64,000 bases of DNA from Burkholderiales bacterium 8X (lineage in GTDB: Bacteria > Pseudomonadota > Gammaproteobacteria > Burkholderiales > Burkholderiaceae_C), in contig LR732703.1 of NCBI GenBank assembly GCA_902506565.1, forward strand, positions 436,030 to 500,029, in the 5' to 3' direction. Made by a program: the position numbers and the translations under genes. This document shows positions 1 through 9,290 of this stretch, in pieces. Under the pieces are notes generated by a model. The model was not told the DNA's origin and ran no database searches. It was given only the letters and a program-made list of their open reading frames with translations. The first letter of the stretch is position 1, and each line of letters starts with the position of its first letter.

Positions 1-1
1 G

Positions 2-835
2 TCGGGGTCGGGGTTGGCCCTTCGAGGGATCGAGGTCGAGGCCAACGATCGCATGCTCACCCATTCGCTCGCGCTGTTGCTGCGCAAGGCGGCGTTGCGA
101 GCGCGCGTGCAGCGGCGGAGGGAACAGGAAGGCGATGACATCGATCTGGACGAGTGGTTGCTCGCGATCGACTCGCCGCTTCGAGGCTCGTCGCCCGGCC
201 ATGCATCCGGCGACCCCGAGCGGGTGTATCGACGGATGTCGCGCAAGCCGGTTCGCTGCGCCATGCTCCTGCTGGTCGACTGCTCCGCCTCCAGCGCCCG
301 GCCGTACGGCCCGGATGCGGCCCTCAGCCAGCTGGCGGCACAGCAGCGCGCCGCATCGCTGCTCGCGCAAGCGGCCTGCGCAGCCGGCTGGTCGGTCGCC
401 ATCCAAGGGTTCAGTTCGGACGGCCGGCACCGGGTCGAGCACTGGCATGTCAAGGATTTCGCCGAACCCTGGGACTCGTCGGCAGCGCAAAGCTTGGCGA
501 ACCTCGGCTGCGGCGGCTCGACCCGGCTGGGCGCGGCCGTCCGGCACGCGTCGACTGCGCTGTCACGGGAAGCCGCGGACTGCCGCTTGCTCCTTGCCCT
601 GGGCGATGGCGAGCCGCACGATGTCGACATCCACGATCCCCGCTATCTGGTCGAGGACGCACGGCATGCGGTGCAGATGGCTCGGATGCAGGGCATCGAC
701 TGCTCGGCCCTGCTTTTCGACGCAGCGATGGCGAACATTCCGGAACAGGTCTTCGGGAAGAACGCCGCCTTGCCGCTGCGAGCGCTGGAGGGCCTGCCTT
801 CCGCCTTGGGCCGGCTGCTCGCTCGCAGGAGGTGA
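2..835 (+). CDS. NorD/CbbO-type VWA-domain protein, C-terminal part (5' end outside window)
   Basis: The reading frame is open to the first base of the window, so the true start lies upstream and only the C-terminal 277 residues are seen. A DLDEWL-type segment precedes a von Willebrand factor A domain whose metal-ion-dependent adhesion site reads DCSAS, and the domain ends with the LLLALGDGEPHD strand. This arrangement is the one found in NorD and CbbO, which work with a MoxR-type AAA+ ATPase to activate metalloenzymes such as nitric oxide reductase or Rubisco. The target cannot be told because the upstream genes are missing. The TTG at 14 is an internal codon rather than a likely start. Confidence 0.75.
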   Translation, partial: SGSGLALRGIEVEANDRMLTHSLALLLRKAALRARVQRRREQEGDDIDLDEWLLAIDSPLRGSSPGHASGDPERVYRRMSRKPVRCAMLLLVDCSASSARPYGPDAALSQLAAQQRAASLLAQAACAAGWSVAIQGFSSDGRHRVEHWHVKDFAEPWDSSAAQSLANLGCGGSTRLGAAVRHASTALSREAADCRLLLALGDGEPHDVDIHDPRYLVEDARHAVQMARMQGIDCSALLFDAAMANIPEQVFGKNAALPLRALEGLPSALGRLLARRR

Positions 836-874
836 GCCCGAGCCGCTGGTTCGGCTTGCGGTCGTCCGTCCGGT

Positions 875-1648
875 TCAGTGCAGCTGTCGGCTGCGGCCGC
901 CGTCCACCGCCAGCACCTGCCCGGTGACGTAGGTGGCATCGAGCGCCAGGTAGACCACGGCGCTGGCCAGCTCCTCGAAGCGGCCGAGCCGGCCGAGCGG
1001 GATCGAGCGGTCGATCTTGTCCGCGCGTTCGGCATCGGTCCAGTCGGCAGGGTAGGGGAGCGTTCCGGGCTGCACCACGTTCACCCGGACGGAAGGCGCC
1101 CATTCGTTGGCCAGCGACAGCATCAAGGCCTGCAGGGCCGCTTTGGCCATCGTGTAGCCCGCGTAGCCCCGCGGTGGCCGCTCGACCCCGATGTCCGTGA
1201 TGCCGACCACCGAGCGCAGAGCGGACCGCTTTCCTTCCGGATCGGAGAGCGGTCGCAGCGCGGCGAGGATGGCCGCATGCGCACCGACGTGGATCGCCAT
1301 GTCGAGCCGGGCACGCGCTGCATCCCCGATGTTGCTGGGCTCATACACCGAGGCGTTGCAGACCACGATCTCGATTTCCTGCTCGCGGAGCCAGTCGGGC
1401 ACTGCCAGGGCGTCGTTCGCGAAGTCGGCCTGCCAGAGCCGGGTCGAGCCGGCGCGACCGGATTCGAGTTGCTGCTGCAGCAACGCAGCCTTGTCGCCCG
1501 AGCGCGGCGAATGGTGGATGACGACCCCCAGCCCCCGTGCATGCAAGGCCCTGCAGATGGCGGCGCCGCCCCGGCCGGCTGCCCCGGTGACCAATGCCCA
1601 GCGCATCGCCGGGGGCGGGGCGGCCGAAAAGGATACGGGCGATGACAT
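875..1648 (-). CDS. SDR-family oxidoreductase, FolM/pteridine-reductase-like
   Basis: A 257-residue short-chain dehydrogenase/reductase. It shows a Rossmann TGAAGRGG turn near the N-terminus, a CNASVYEP strand in place of the usual NNAG, the catalytic YxxxK as YTMAK, and a C-terminal TGQVLAVDGG. The NASxY strand and the form VxVNVVQPGTLPYP with IPLGRLG resemble FolM-type dihydromonapterin/pteridine reductases more than generic SDRs. This is a resemblance, not a proven activity. The chosen ATG at 1648 removes an upstream extension that does not look coding; the ATG at 1606 is an equally possible start. It is divergent from the secreted protein gene at 1749. Confidence 0.75.
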   Translation of the reverse strand: MSSPVSFSAAPPPAMRWALVTGAAGRGGAAICRALHARGLGVVIHHSPRSGDKAALLQQQLESGRAGSTRLWQADFANDALAVPDWLREQEIEIVVCNASVYEPSNIGDAARARLDMAIHVGAHAAILAALRPLSDPEGKRSALRSVVGITDIGVERPPRGYAGYTMAKAALQALMLSLANEWAPSVRVNVVQPGTLPYPADWTDAERADKIDRSIPLGRLGRFEELASAVVYLALDATYVTGQVLAVDGGRSRQLH

Positions 1649-1748
1649 CGAGGTGGACGCAGGAAAGTAGGGATAGGTGCAGCTCTGCAGCGGTGTTACA
1701 AGTAGCCTGCCGACGGCTGGAGCTGCGGCTAGTTTAGATGGGGGAACC

Positions 1749-2252
1749 ATGATTGGAAGAAGACAACTCCTGGTTGCAGCGACGCTTGGGACAGGCCTGG
1801 ACGCGGCCCGATCCGCCCCGACGCGCATGCCGTTCCTGGTCGTGCGGGGCCAGTTGGACCGCTACACCGACCCCGCCCGCACCGCCTACGATTTCGACGA
1901 GGCCGAGTTCATGTCGCTCAGGCAGGTGAGCTTCAGCACCGCGACCGCCTGGACGCCGCTCGCCCGGTTCGAAGGGCCCCTGTTCTCGGACGTTCTGGCG
2001 CATGTCGGCGCCAAGGGCTCGCGCCTCGCCGTCGACGCGATCGACAACTACAGCGCCATGATCCCGCGCTCGGACCTCGCGACCTTCGGCGTCATCGTCG
2101 CCCATTCGATGAACGGAAAGCGGCTGGCCGTGCGCGACTACGGGCCGCTCTGGGTCATGTACCCGCGCGACAAGTTCCCGGTCGAACTCAATTCGGCGGT
2201 CGCACAGACCAAGTTCATCTGGCAAGTGCGCCGTGTCAACGTCGCCGACTGA
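1749..2252 (+). CDS. Secreted sulfite-oxidase-fold protein, apparently cofactor-less
   Basis: A 167-residue protein with an N-terminal RRQLL followed by a hydrophobic stretch, so an exported protein, possibly through Tat. The body matches the short molybdopterin-binding-domain proteins of proteobacteria: a FxGPLFSDVL strand, the AIDNYSAMIP segment and the DYGPLWVMYPRD motif. There is no cysteine anywhere in the protein, so the cysteine that ligates molybdenum in true sulfite oxidases is absent. The gene overlaps the following sensor kinase gene by 20 bp, which suggests translational coupling and a periplasmic sensory role for that kinase. The ATG at 1749 is preferred over the TTG at 1677 because it begins directly at the signal peptide. 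Confidence 0.75.
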   Translation: MIGRRQLLVAATLGTGLDAARSAPTRMPFLVVRGQLDRYTDPARTAYDFDEAEFMSLRQVSFSTATAWTPLARFEGPLFSDVLAHVGAKGSRLAVDAIDNYSAMIPRSDLATFGVIVAHSMNGKRLAVRDYGPLWVMYPRDKFPVELNSAVAQTKFIWQVRRVNVAD

Positions 2253-4017
2253 GCCTCGGCCGCGCCGCCGCGTGCGCGGACGCACCCTGGTGATCGCGAC
2301 CGTGACCGCGGTCGCGCTGTTGTTCTTCTGGGCGAGCAGTGCGCTGCGGGACCTCGACGAGGAGCTGATGCAGAGCAGCGGTCCGCACGAGGGCTACTAC
2401 TGGACGGTCGCGCAATACGAACTGGCCTTCCTCCGGGTCCGCGAGGCGATCATGGTAATGACGCTCGGCGGCGATCCGGGCGACGACGAGCTGGCGCGTC
2501 GCGGGGGCGTCTTGATGTCCAAGTCGCTGATCCTTACCGGCAAATCCGAGCTCACCAGCTACTTCAACAAGATCCCGGGCTACCGCGCGAGCGCCGAGAA
2601 GGTCGCCGCCTTTCATCGGCATGTCGACCCGATGCTCGACACGCCCGCCACGATGCGGGCGAACCTCGGCGAACTGATGAAGGATCTGCAGGCGGTCGAG
2701 GACACCATCCTGGCGCTCGGCAACGAGGTGCGCTTCGAGGAAATGCAGGAGCGGCAGACCACGGTCGAGACGCTCCAGACGCGTCGGCAGCTGATCTGGC
2801 TCGGCCTGTGGGCGGGCCTCGCGGTGTTGCTGCTCTGGGTGTTGAGCATCAGCATCTACTGGTCGCGCTACATCAAGGAAGCACGCGCCCGTGACCAAGC
2901 GCTCGACGCCGAGCGCCGGGCCGTACAGCTGAACACGCGCTTCCTCGGCATGGTCGGTCATGAGCTGCGCTCGCCGCTGCAGAGCATCGTCTCGGCGCTC
3001 GATCTGTTCGAAAGCCGCCAAGCCTCGCTTGACCAGGCCCAGGTAAGCCGCCAGGTCCGGCGCGCCGCCAACCAGCTCAACCTGCAGCTGGTCGACCTGC
3101 TCACCCTGTCCCGCGGACAGACCGGACGCATCGAGCTTCATCCGGAGGTCTTCGAGGCCTGCGAGCTGGTGCGGGAGGTGGTGGACGCGCAGCAGGAAGC
3201 CGCGCGGGCCAAGGACTTGCGCCTTTCGGTACACACGCCCGCGGAGCCGGTCTTCGTGGTGGCGGATGGCGGCCGGATCGCGCAGGTCTTGAACAACCTG
3301 GTCGTCAACACGGTGAGCTATACGCCTGCAGGCGGCTCGGCGGAAGTGAGCCTGCTCGCCTTCGATGCGGCAACCGAACGGCTCGAGTTCCGCGTCGTCG
3401 ACACCGGCCTCGATCTGCCTTCGGAGGCGCTCCGGACCTTGACCGACGGCTTCGAGGCGCCGGTCGTCGAGTCCACCCGCCGCCGCCGCGGACTCGGGCT
3501 GGCGCTGGTGCATACGTTGCTGCGCCAGCTGGGTGGCACGGCCCGGGTCGAGGCGGTCGAGCCGGTCGGCAAGGCGATCCTGGTCGCCGTGCCGGTCGTG
3601 CCGGCGGACGAGCGTCCATCGATGCCCGCCGCCGGGTCGAATCGCGTGCTGCTGGTCGAACCGGTGCCCGAGGGACGCGAGAAGCGGGGACACGTGCCGT
3701 CGTCGAGTGCTTTCGCCGGCTTCGAGTTCGACCGTGCCGCTTCGCCCGCGATGGCCCTCAACCACGTGGCGGCGCGCGGCTACCCAACGATCGTGTTCGA
3801 TCTCGACATGCCGGGCCTCGCCGCCGAGGATCTCGTTCGCGCGGCGAAAGCTTCCCGGCTCAATGGCGGCGCACGGTTGTTGGCCTTGCGCACGGCACGC
3901 ACGACGCTTGCGGATGCAGCCCGCCTTTTCGACTCGGTGATCGACAAGCCCCTGACGCCCGACAAGCTGGCGGCAGCTATGCAGCGCCGAACGAGCTCAG
4001 CAGCGCCGCCGCGATGA
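2233..4017 (+). CDS. Hybrid sensor histidine kinase with degenerate receiver
   Basis: 594 residues from a GTG that lies inside the end of the preceding gene. Two membrane segments (about 18-37 and 187-209) enclose a helical periplasmic domain of about 150 residues with no recognisable family. The kinase core has the H-box GHELRSPLQ with His243, the N-box QVLNNLVVNT, a weak G1 box (VDTGLDLP) and an intact GLGLAL G2 box. The C-terminal receiver keeps the phospho-acceptor-like FDLDMPG and the lysine of IDKPLTPDK, but the acidic pair at its start is replaced by EP (LLVEPVPEG). The receiver may therefore be non-phosphorylatable. Its 3' end overlaps the convergent regulator gene by 41 bp. Confidence 0.85.
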   Translation: MSTSPTEPRPRRRVRGRTLVIATVTAVALLFFWASSALRDLDEELMQSSGPHEGYYWTVAQYELAFLRVREAIMVMTLGGDPGDDELARRGGVLMSKSLILTGKSELTSYFNKIPGYRASAEKVAAFHRHVDPMLDTPATMRANLGELMKDLQAVEDTILALGNEVRFEEMQERQTTVETLQTRRQLIWLGLWAGLAVLLLWVLSISIYWSRYIKEARARDQALDAERRAVQLNTRFLGMVGHELRSPLQSIVSALDLFESRQASLDQAQVSRQVRRAANQLNLQLVDLLTLSRGQTGRIELHPEVFEACELVREVVDAQQEAARAKDLRLSVHTPAEPVFVVADGGRIAQVLNNLVVNTVSYTPAGGSAEVSLLAFDAATERLEFRVVDTGLDLPSEALRTLTDGFEAPVVESTRRRRGLGLALVHTLLRQLGGTARVEAVEPVGKAILVAVPVVPADERPSMPAAGSNRVLLVEPVPEGREKRGHVPSSSAFAGFEFDRAASPAMALNHVAARGYPTIVFDLDMPGLAAEDLVRAAKASRLNGGARLLALRTARTTLADAARLFDSVIDKPLTPDKLAAAMQRRTSSAAPPR

Positions 4018-4816
4018 TCGGCATCGACGCGGGTTTCTCGAAGAACCTCAGGCGGTACTGCGTCATGGCGGTCGCGATGTCGGACTCGTCCGCGATGCCG
4101 CTGCGCATCTGGCCGGTCAGCACCACGATCGGCCCATGTGCATCGCGCGTGCGAATGTCGGCGACCAGGCTGCGAACCGTGTCGTTGACGATGATCCAGT
4201 CGAGCACATAGCCGTCGAAGTCGCTGATCGCGAGAGCAGCCGCGATTTGTTCGAGCCGCGTGAAGGCGACCGGGTCGAAGCCGGCGGTCTTGAGATACGA
4301 CACGATCAGTTCGGCGCTTTCATCGTGATCGTCGAGCACCGCGATTCGCCGGTTCATTGCGGACGAGGGCTCCGCCACCAGGCGCAGCACGTCGAAGGCC
4401 GGGGTCGCCAGGTCGGGCGAAGCCGGCAGCACCAGCCATCCGGCATCGCCAGGCGTCATCACCAAGGCGCCCGGGCGTGGCTTGCGCACCGCGGGCCCGC
4501 GCAAGGCCCGGCACGGGACGCGGGTCGAGCCGATCAGCAACACCGCGTCGAGCAGGTCATCGGACCGGGCACCGGCGATCAACTGGTCCAGGGTCTCGCC
4601 GAAATGCTCCGCGAGCAGCTGGAGCTCTTCGAGCGCCCAGGTCGCGCTGGTGGTCAGGCGCCGATTGCCTTGCGAGTACGAAAGGCCCAGCACTTCCGTG
4701 ACCACGGCGGCGTGCTTGTTGCGCGCCACGCCATGCCTCTGCAAGAGCGCCCTCACGCATCGGGCCGCCAAGGTCTCCGGCGTCGCTGCGGCGTCGGTGG
4801 GAAACGAATCAGTCAT
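3977..4816 (-). CDS. HTH-receiver regulator with the receiver at the C-terminus
   Basis: 279 residues. The N-terminal part (about 35-85) looks like a phage-repressor-style helix-turn-helix (VTEVLGLSYSQGNRRL, then an AEHFGETLDQL helix). A linker region of unknown type follows. Residues about 157-279 form a complete receiver: Asp162-Asp163, phospho-acceptor Asp206 in YVLDW, Thr234 and Lys261 in FFEKP. The order is the reverse of ordinary response regulators, where the receiver comes first. It converges on the hybrid kinase gene and shares 41 bp with it, so the two probably form one signalling unit. The ATG at 4816 is preferred to the TTG two codons upstream. Confidence 0.8.
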   Translation of the reverse strand: MTDSFPTDAAATPETLAARCVRALLQRHGVARNKHAAVVTEVLGLSYSQGNRRLTTSATWALEELQLLAEHFGETLDQLIAGARSDDLLDAVLLIGSTRVPCRALRGPAVRKPRPGALVMTPGDAGWLVLPASPDLATPAFDVLRLVAEPSSAMNRRIAVLDDHDESAELIVSYLKTAGFDPVAFTRLEQIAAALAISDFDGYVLDWIIVNDTVRSLVADIRTRDAHGPIVVLTGQMRSGIADESDIATAMTQYRLRFFEKPASMPIIAAALLSSFGAA

Positions 4817-5020
4817 GACCAACGTGGGTTAATTGGCGCGCTTGCGACTCACGGGGATTGATGCTTGCGCTGCCAGCACGCATAATTTGCGCAATGCGCG
4901 CAGCTTTTGCGCGAGCCGGAACATCCGGTATCGATCGATTTGCTGTCACGTCGTCGGGGGGAGAAGTTCATGGACCTTGCGGGCGATCCGTCTGCCGGGA
5001 TTGCTCCGTGATTGCTCGCA

Positions 5021-5048
5021 GCCGGCGCGCATTGTCTTGCGCGCCGGC
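5021..5048. other. Strong GC-rich hairpin
   Basis: GCCGGCGCGCA and TGCGCGCCGGC form an exact 11-bp stem with a 6-base loop. No T-run follows on either strand, so it is not a standard intrinsic terminator. It could slow or end read-through between the divergent units on both sides. Confidence 0.55.
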
Positions 5049-5174
5049 GGCAGCATACCCGTCGCAGACGCCGCTGCGTAGCGCAAACCCCCCACCCCCA
5101 AGCTTCTTTGTTCCTGATTGGCCCCGCGCAAGCTGATCGGCGCCGCTTCCGCCTGTGGCGTCCACGCTAAAGGC

Positions 5175-5215
5175 AAACGAGAAACATTCGCAACGGCGTG
5201 TTTTCCCTGTATATT
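5175..5215 (+). promoter_or_regulatory. Candidate Fur box overlapping a sigma-70 promoter
   Basis: AAACGAGAAACATTCGCAA (5175-5193) matches the common Fur-box form AAATGAGAATCATTCTCAT at 15 of 19 positions. A -35-like TTCGCA (5187-5192) and a -10 TATATT (5210-5215) are separated by exactly 17 bp, so Fur binding would cover the -35 element. The predicted transcript begins near 5222, where a 20-base hairpin (stem CCTGCTG/CAGCAGG, 5221-5240) forms in the leader. The downstream genes are iron-uptake genes, which fits iron repression. This is inferred from sequence only. Confidence 0.65.
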
Positions 5216-5307
5216 CGCGCCCTGCTGTTTCTCCAGCAGGCGAGCCACTCTTTCGAAGACCAGCCAGCCGTCCCTTGTCCGCCCACCGGGTTTTCATGGA
5301 GGCCATC

Positions 5308-7635
5308 TTGGCTCGTTCTTCGCGCAATCGCGACGCTTCCGTGCGTCGTTCGTCTCAAGCAACAACCAAATCCGACGTCGTCGAGCGTGCCGCGTTCCCG
5401 CTGGGTGCGCTGATGCTCGCCGCTTCGGTCAGCAGCTGGGCACAGACTGCGCCGGCCATGCCGCAATCCGGCGGTACCCTCGGCACGATCACCGTGACCG
5501 ACGAAGCCGAGGTGCAAGGCAAGGACGCCCTGCAGACCAAGAAGACGAACATCGGCAAGGGCACGCAAGACCTCCGCGACATTCCCCAGTCGGTCAACGT
5601 CATCACCGAGAAGCTGATCGACGACGCCCGCCTCGACACGCTGCGCGATGCGCTGCACTACTCGGCCGGCATCACCTTCGCCGCGACCGAGAACGGCACC
5701 GACCAGGACATCCGGCTGCGCGGCTTCCCGGTGGCCACCGTCGGCGACCTCCTGATCGACGGCATGCGCGACCCGTCGCAGTACGACCGCGACACCTTCA
5801 ACCTCGACCGCATCGAAGTGCTGCGCGGCTCGGCCTCGATGCTGTTCGGCCGCGGCTCCACCGGCGGCGTGATCAACCAGGTCACCAAGAAGCCCCTGCT
5901 CGCCGACCAGACCGACATCGTCGGCACGGCCGGTTCGCGCGGCTTCTATCGCAGCACCATCGACCTCAACAAGCGCACCGGCGAAGACTCGGCGTTCCGT
6001 CTCAACGGCATGTGGAACAAGGCCGACAACGGCGGCGCCAAGATCGACAAGTCGGGCATCGCGCCCTCGTACAGCTGGGGCATCGGCACCCGCGACGAGT
6101 TCACCATCGGCGCCTTCTACCTCGACGTGGACAACGTCCCGGCGCCCGGCCAGCGCTACCTGAGCAACGGCACCTTCGTCGACGGCGTGGCGCAGAGCAG
6201 CCTTGCCAACATCAAGCCCGGCAGGTTCTACGGCGCGGCCAGCGACTATGTCCGAGGCCGCGCCACCTACGGCAATGCCGCCTGGACGCATCGCTTCGAC
6301 GACGGCGGCGAACTTCGCACGCAATTGCGCAGCGGCAAGTTCGAGCGATCGCAGTGGAGCTCGACCGCGAGCTTCTGCAACGTGGCGCCGACCGCGACCG
6401 GCGCTTGCCCCCCAGGCCAGGCGACCACCGGCACGACCCTCGCACCGACCACCTTCGTGCTGCGCAACGGCCTGGCGCCGCGCAAGGACCAGTACGAAGG
6501 CACCTACCTGCAGAGCGACTACAGCAACACCTTCAAGACCGGAAGCCTGCGCCACGACATCATTGCCGGGATCGACGCCTCGCGCGAAACGGCGGATCGC
6601 TTCGGCGGCTACGGCCCGGTCGGCACCAACTTCTACAAGGGCTTCACCCGGGTCAACAACCCGGACGACGGCTACGTGACCGCCGTGGCGCCTGCTTACC
6701 GCCGCACCAGCGACTACTCGGCCAACACCTTCGGCGCCTACTTCCAGGACCTGTTGTGGCTCACGCCCGAGTGGAAGCTCCTCGGCGGACTGCGCTGGGA
6801 CCGCTTCAGCGGCGACTTCAGCCAGCGCAGCTATGCCAACTCGGCCGCGACCGCGCCGAACTCGGTGGCCAGCACCAACCTCTCGGATTCGCTCTTCAGC
6901 TACCGCGCCGGCGTGCTGTATCAGCCGTCGCCGACCCAGTCGTACCACATCTCGTACGGCACCTCGTTCAACACCTCGGCCGACACCTACCAGTACGTCA
7001 CGCCGCAGAACGCCAACACGCCGGCAGAGAAGAGCCGCAACATCGAGATCGGCGCCAAGCTCGACTGGATGGACGGCAAGCTGTCGACCCGGGCCGCGCT
7101 GTTCCGCACCGAGAAGTACAACGAACGCACCACCGACTCGGACTTCGCGGGCAGCAGCTACCTGCTGTCCGGCAAGCGTCACAGCCAGGGCCTCGAGCTC
7201 GAAGTGGTCGGCCGCATCAGTCCGCAGTGGGAGGTCTACGGTTCGTACGCCTTCATCCCGGAAGCGAAGATCGACCGGGCCGGCAGCACCCAGGCCGCCA
7301 TCCTCGGCCAGCGCGTCGGCCTCACGCCCAAGCACAGCGGCGCGGTCTGGATCAGCTACCAGGCGACGCCCAAGCTGCGGCTGGCCGGCGGCCTGCGCGG
7401 TGCATCCGAGAACCGGCCGCTGCAAGGCGCCACCGGCGCGGCGTCCACCACCGCCTACGTGCCCGGCTACGTGGTCGGCGACCTGATGGCCGAGTACAAG
7501 TTCACGCCCGATGTCTTCGCGCAGTTGAACTTGACCAATGTCACCAACAAGCTATACGGTGACCAGCTCTACCCCGGCTTCGTCATTCCCGGCACCCAGC
7601 GTACCGTGCAGGCGACCGTCGGAGTGCGCTTCTAA
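5308..7635 (+). CDS. TonB-dependent siderophore receptor
   Basis: About 775 residues. A signal peptide ends near SSWAQ; a plug domain follows with [13 protein letters not shown] and IRLRGFPV, then a 22-strand-type barrel ending in the terminal Phe (TVGVRF) needed for outer-membrane insertion. The plug motifs are those of ferric-siderophore receptors of the FhuE/Fiu group. The start is chosen as the TTG at 5308 because GGAGG (5298-5302) lies 5 bases before it; the in-frame ATG at 5296 has no ribosome site and is the alternative. It is the first gene of a four-gene iron operon behind a Fur-type promoter. The PiuC-type hydroxylase that follows suggests a catecholate siderophore. Confidence 0.9.
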   Translation: MARSSRNRDASVRRSSQATTKSDVVERAAFPLGALMLAASVSSWAQTAPAMPQSGGTLGTITVTDEAEVQGKDALQTKKTNIGKGTQDLRDIPQSVNVITEKLIDDARLDTLRDALHYSAGITFAATENGTDQDIRLRGFPVATVGDLLIDGMRDPSQYDRDTFNLDRIEVLRGSASMLFGRGSTGGVINQVTKKPLLADQTDIVGTAGSRGFYRSTIDLNKRTGEDSAFRLNGMWNKADNGGAKIDKSGIAPSYSWGIGTRDEFTIGAFYLDVDNVPAPGQRYLSNGTFVDGVAQSSLANIKPGRFYGAASDYVRGRATYGNAAWTHRFDDGGELRTQLRSGKFERSQWSSTASFCNVAPTATGACPPGQATTGTTLAPTTFVLRNGLAPRKDQYEGTYLQSDYSNTFKTGSLRHDIIAGIDASRETADRFGGYGPVGTNFYKGFTRVNNPDDGYVTAVAPAYRRTSDYSANTFGAYFQDLLWLTPEWKLLGGLRWDRFSGDFSQRSYANSAATAPNSVASTNLSDSLFSYRAGVLYQPSPTQSYHISYGTSFNTSADTYQYVTPQNANTPAEKSRNIEIGAKLDWMDGKLSTRAALFRTEKYNERTTDSDFAGSSYLLSGKRHSQGLELEVVGRISPQWEVYGSYAFIPEAKIDRAGSTQAAILGQRVGLTPKHSGAVWISYQATPKLRLAGGLRGASENRPLQGATGAASTTAYVPGYVVGDLMAEYKFTPDVFAQLNLTNVTNKLYGDQLYPGFVIPGTQRTVQATVGVRF

Positions 7636-7646
7636 GGACTTCTTCC

Positions 7647-8333
7647 ATGCTCTTGCACGTTCGAGCCGTGCTCACTCCCGAGGAGGTCTCGCGAGCCCGC
7701 GAGATCCTCTCGAAGGCGCCCTGGGAAGACGGGCGTCTCACGGCCGGCGAGCAATCCGCTCGCGCCAAGAACAACGAGCAGCTCCGGGAGGACTGCGACG
7801 AGACCCGCGCCGTCCAGAAGATGGTGCTCGGCGGCCTGCAGCGCCAGGAGACCTTTTTTTCGGCGGCGCTTCCCAAGCAGATCTCGCCGCCCTTGTTCAA
7901 CCGCTACGGCGGTTCGTCCAACAGCTTCGACAACCATGTCGACAGCGCCGTGCGGTACCTGCGCAACGGCGCCGGCCGGGTTCGCACCGACGTTTCATGC
8001 ACCTTGTTCCTGAGCGATCCGGCGAGCTACGACGGCGGCGACCTGGTGATCGAGGACACCTTCGGGCCGCAGCGGGTCAAGCTGCCGGCCGGCGACCTGG
8101 TGCTCTATCCGGGCACCAGCGTTCACCGGGTGCTGCCGGTAACGCGCGGCATCCGCGTCGCGAGCTACTTCTGGATCCAGAGCATGATTCGAAGCGACGA
8201 GCAGCGCCGGCTGCTGTTCGACATGGACAACCATCTGCGCCACCTGCGAAGCCACTTCGGCGAAACCGATCCGGGCGTCGTCGGGCTGACCAGTACCTAT
8301 CACAACCTGCTGCGGATGTGGCTCGACGTCTGA
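7647..8333 (+). CDS. PKHD-type Fe(II)/2-oxoglutarate hydroxylase (PiuC/YbiX family)
   Basis: 228 residues, the usual length of the family. The iron-binding triad is visible as His97-x-Asp99 in NHVDS and His160 in SVHRV, with Arg170 placed to bind 2-oxoglutarate. The family is regularly encoded next to catecholate siderophore receptors and is iron-repressed, though its substrate is still not well established. The gene starts 11 bp after the receptor stop, so it is co-transcribed. Confidence 0.9.
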   Translation: MLLHVRAVLTPEEVSRAREILSKAPWEDGRLTAGEQSARAKNNEQLREDCDETRAVQKMVLGGLQRQETFFSAALPKQISPPLFNRYGGSSNSFDNHVDSAVRYLRNGAGRVRTDVSCTLFLSDPASYDGGDLVIEDTFGPQRVKLPAGDLVLYPGTSVHRVLPVTRGIRVASYFWIQSMIRSDEQRRLLFDMDNHLRHLRSHFGETDPGVVGLTSTYHNLLRMWLDV

Positions 8334-8367
8334 GCCCCGCTGCGGCCATCCATCCGGAGAAATCAAC

Positions 8368-8664
8368 ATGCGCTCGACCTCTTTCCTTCGCCACGCCCTG
8401 ATGGTCCTTTCGGCCGCGGCCGCGCCGGCCTTCGCCCAGATCGTCGACCACGACACGGTTCGCTGCGAAGCCATGCCCAAGGCCGAGATGAAGCCGCAGA
8501 TGGAACTGCAGCGCAAGCTGACCGACGAAGGTTGGAAGGTGCGCCAGGTCAAGAACTTCAACGGCTGCTACGAGGTTTACGGCTTCGATGCCGCCGGCCG
8601 CCGGGTCGAGGCCTTCTTCAATCCGAAGACCTTCGCGAAGATCGGCGAAGTCAAGCAAGACTGA
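8368..8664 (+). CDS. Small secreted PepSY-domain protein
   Basis: 98 residues with a signal peptide ending at PAFAQ. The mature part has a tandem of the PepSY type: a helix MKPQMELQRKLTDEGWKV followed by the strands VKNFNGCYEVYGFDAAGRR and VEAFFNPKTF. PepSY proteins often accompany membrane cytochromes and peptidases, and here the next gene, two bases downstream, encodes a cytochrome b561. A periplasmic helper in ferric or siderophore-iron reduction is plausible. Confidence 0.8.
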   Translation: MRSTSFLRHALMVLSAAAAPAFAQIVDHDTVRCEAMPKAEMKPQMELQRKLTDEGWKVRQVKNFNGCYEVYGFDAAGRRVEAFFNPKTFAKIGEVKQD

Positions 8665-8666
8665 GG

Positions 8667-9203
8667 ATGCAGCGGCAGGACGCAGCCGGCTCGTCGGTCC
8701 TGGTGTGGGACCGGGTGCAGCGGCTGCTGCATTGGAGCCTGGTGGCGGCGGTCGCCGTGGCATGGCTGAAGGGTGAGGCTGCGCTCGATACGCACATCGT
8801 TGCCGGCTATGTCGCCCTCGCGATCGTGGCCCTGCGGCTGGTCTGGGGATGGATCGGCAGCAGGCACGCGCGCTTTTCCAGCTTCGTGCTCGGTGTGGGG
8901 CCGACGCTTTCGTATGCGCGTGACCTGGTCGCGCGGCGTTCGCGGCGGTACCTGGGGCACAACCCGCTCGGCGGCTGGATGATCATCGCGATGGTGGTCT
9001 GCCTGCTGGTGTGCTGCGCCTCTGGCATTGCCTACACCACCGATCGGTTCTGGGGCTTGGCGTGGGTCGAGGCGGTGCATCGCATCTCGGCCTGGACCTT
9101 GCTGGTGCTGATCGGCTGCCATGTGCTCGGGGTGTTGGTGATGAGCTGGCAGCACGGCGAGAACCTGGTTGGCGCGATGCTTACCGGGCGAAAGCGCGGC
9201 TGA
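8667..9203 (+). CDS. Cytochrome b561 family membrane protein
   Basis: 178 residues with four predicted membrane spans. Histidines suitable as haem ligands lie at the start of span 1 (LLHWSL), in span 2 (DTHIVAGY), and in spans 3-4 (VEAVHRIS and IGCHVLGV), the pattern of diheme cytochrome b561/Ni-Fe-hydrogenase-type b subunits. It follows the PepSY gene with a 2-bp gap and ends the iron operon. The likely task is electron transfer across the inner membrane, for example to reduce imported ferric iron; this part is inference. Confidence 0.85.
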   Translation: MQRQDAAGSSVLVWDRVQRLLHWSLVAAVAVAWLKGEAALDTHIVAGYVALAIVALRLVWGWIGSRHARFSSFVLGVGPTLSYARDLVARRSRRYLGHNPLGGWMIIAMVVCLLVCCASGIAYTTDRFWGLAWVEAVHRISAWTLLVLIGCHVLGVLVMSWQHGENLVGAMLTGRKRG

Positions 9204-9290
9204 AGCGGCGGCCGGAGAGCTTCGTGGTGGGGGCAGCGGTGGCGGGTGGCGTGCCCTCTGCCTCCAGACGTCACCGGCCCTTCGGGCTTC

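Larger units (their letters stand above)
4817..5307. other. Intergenic region between the regulator and the iron operon
   Basis: About 490 bp without a convincing gene; short open frames here lack coding character. It holds a strong hairpin at 5021-5048 and a Fur-type promoter at 5175-5215, followed by a 7-bp stem hairpin (5221-5240). These are listed separately or in the promoter entry. Confidence 0.7.

Noticed and set aside
4833..5136. Frames of 80-90 codons before the iron operon
   Set aside because: No coding character. They run across the hairpin and have no ribosome site or conserved motif.
5118..7562. Long open frames (over 750 codons) overlapping the siderophore receptor on both strands
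   Set aside because: They are Arg/Pro/Ala-rich byproducts of high-GC codon use. The receptor frame has a signal peptide, plug motifs and a terminal Phe.
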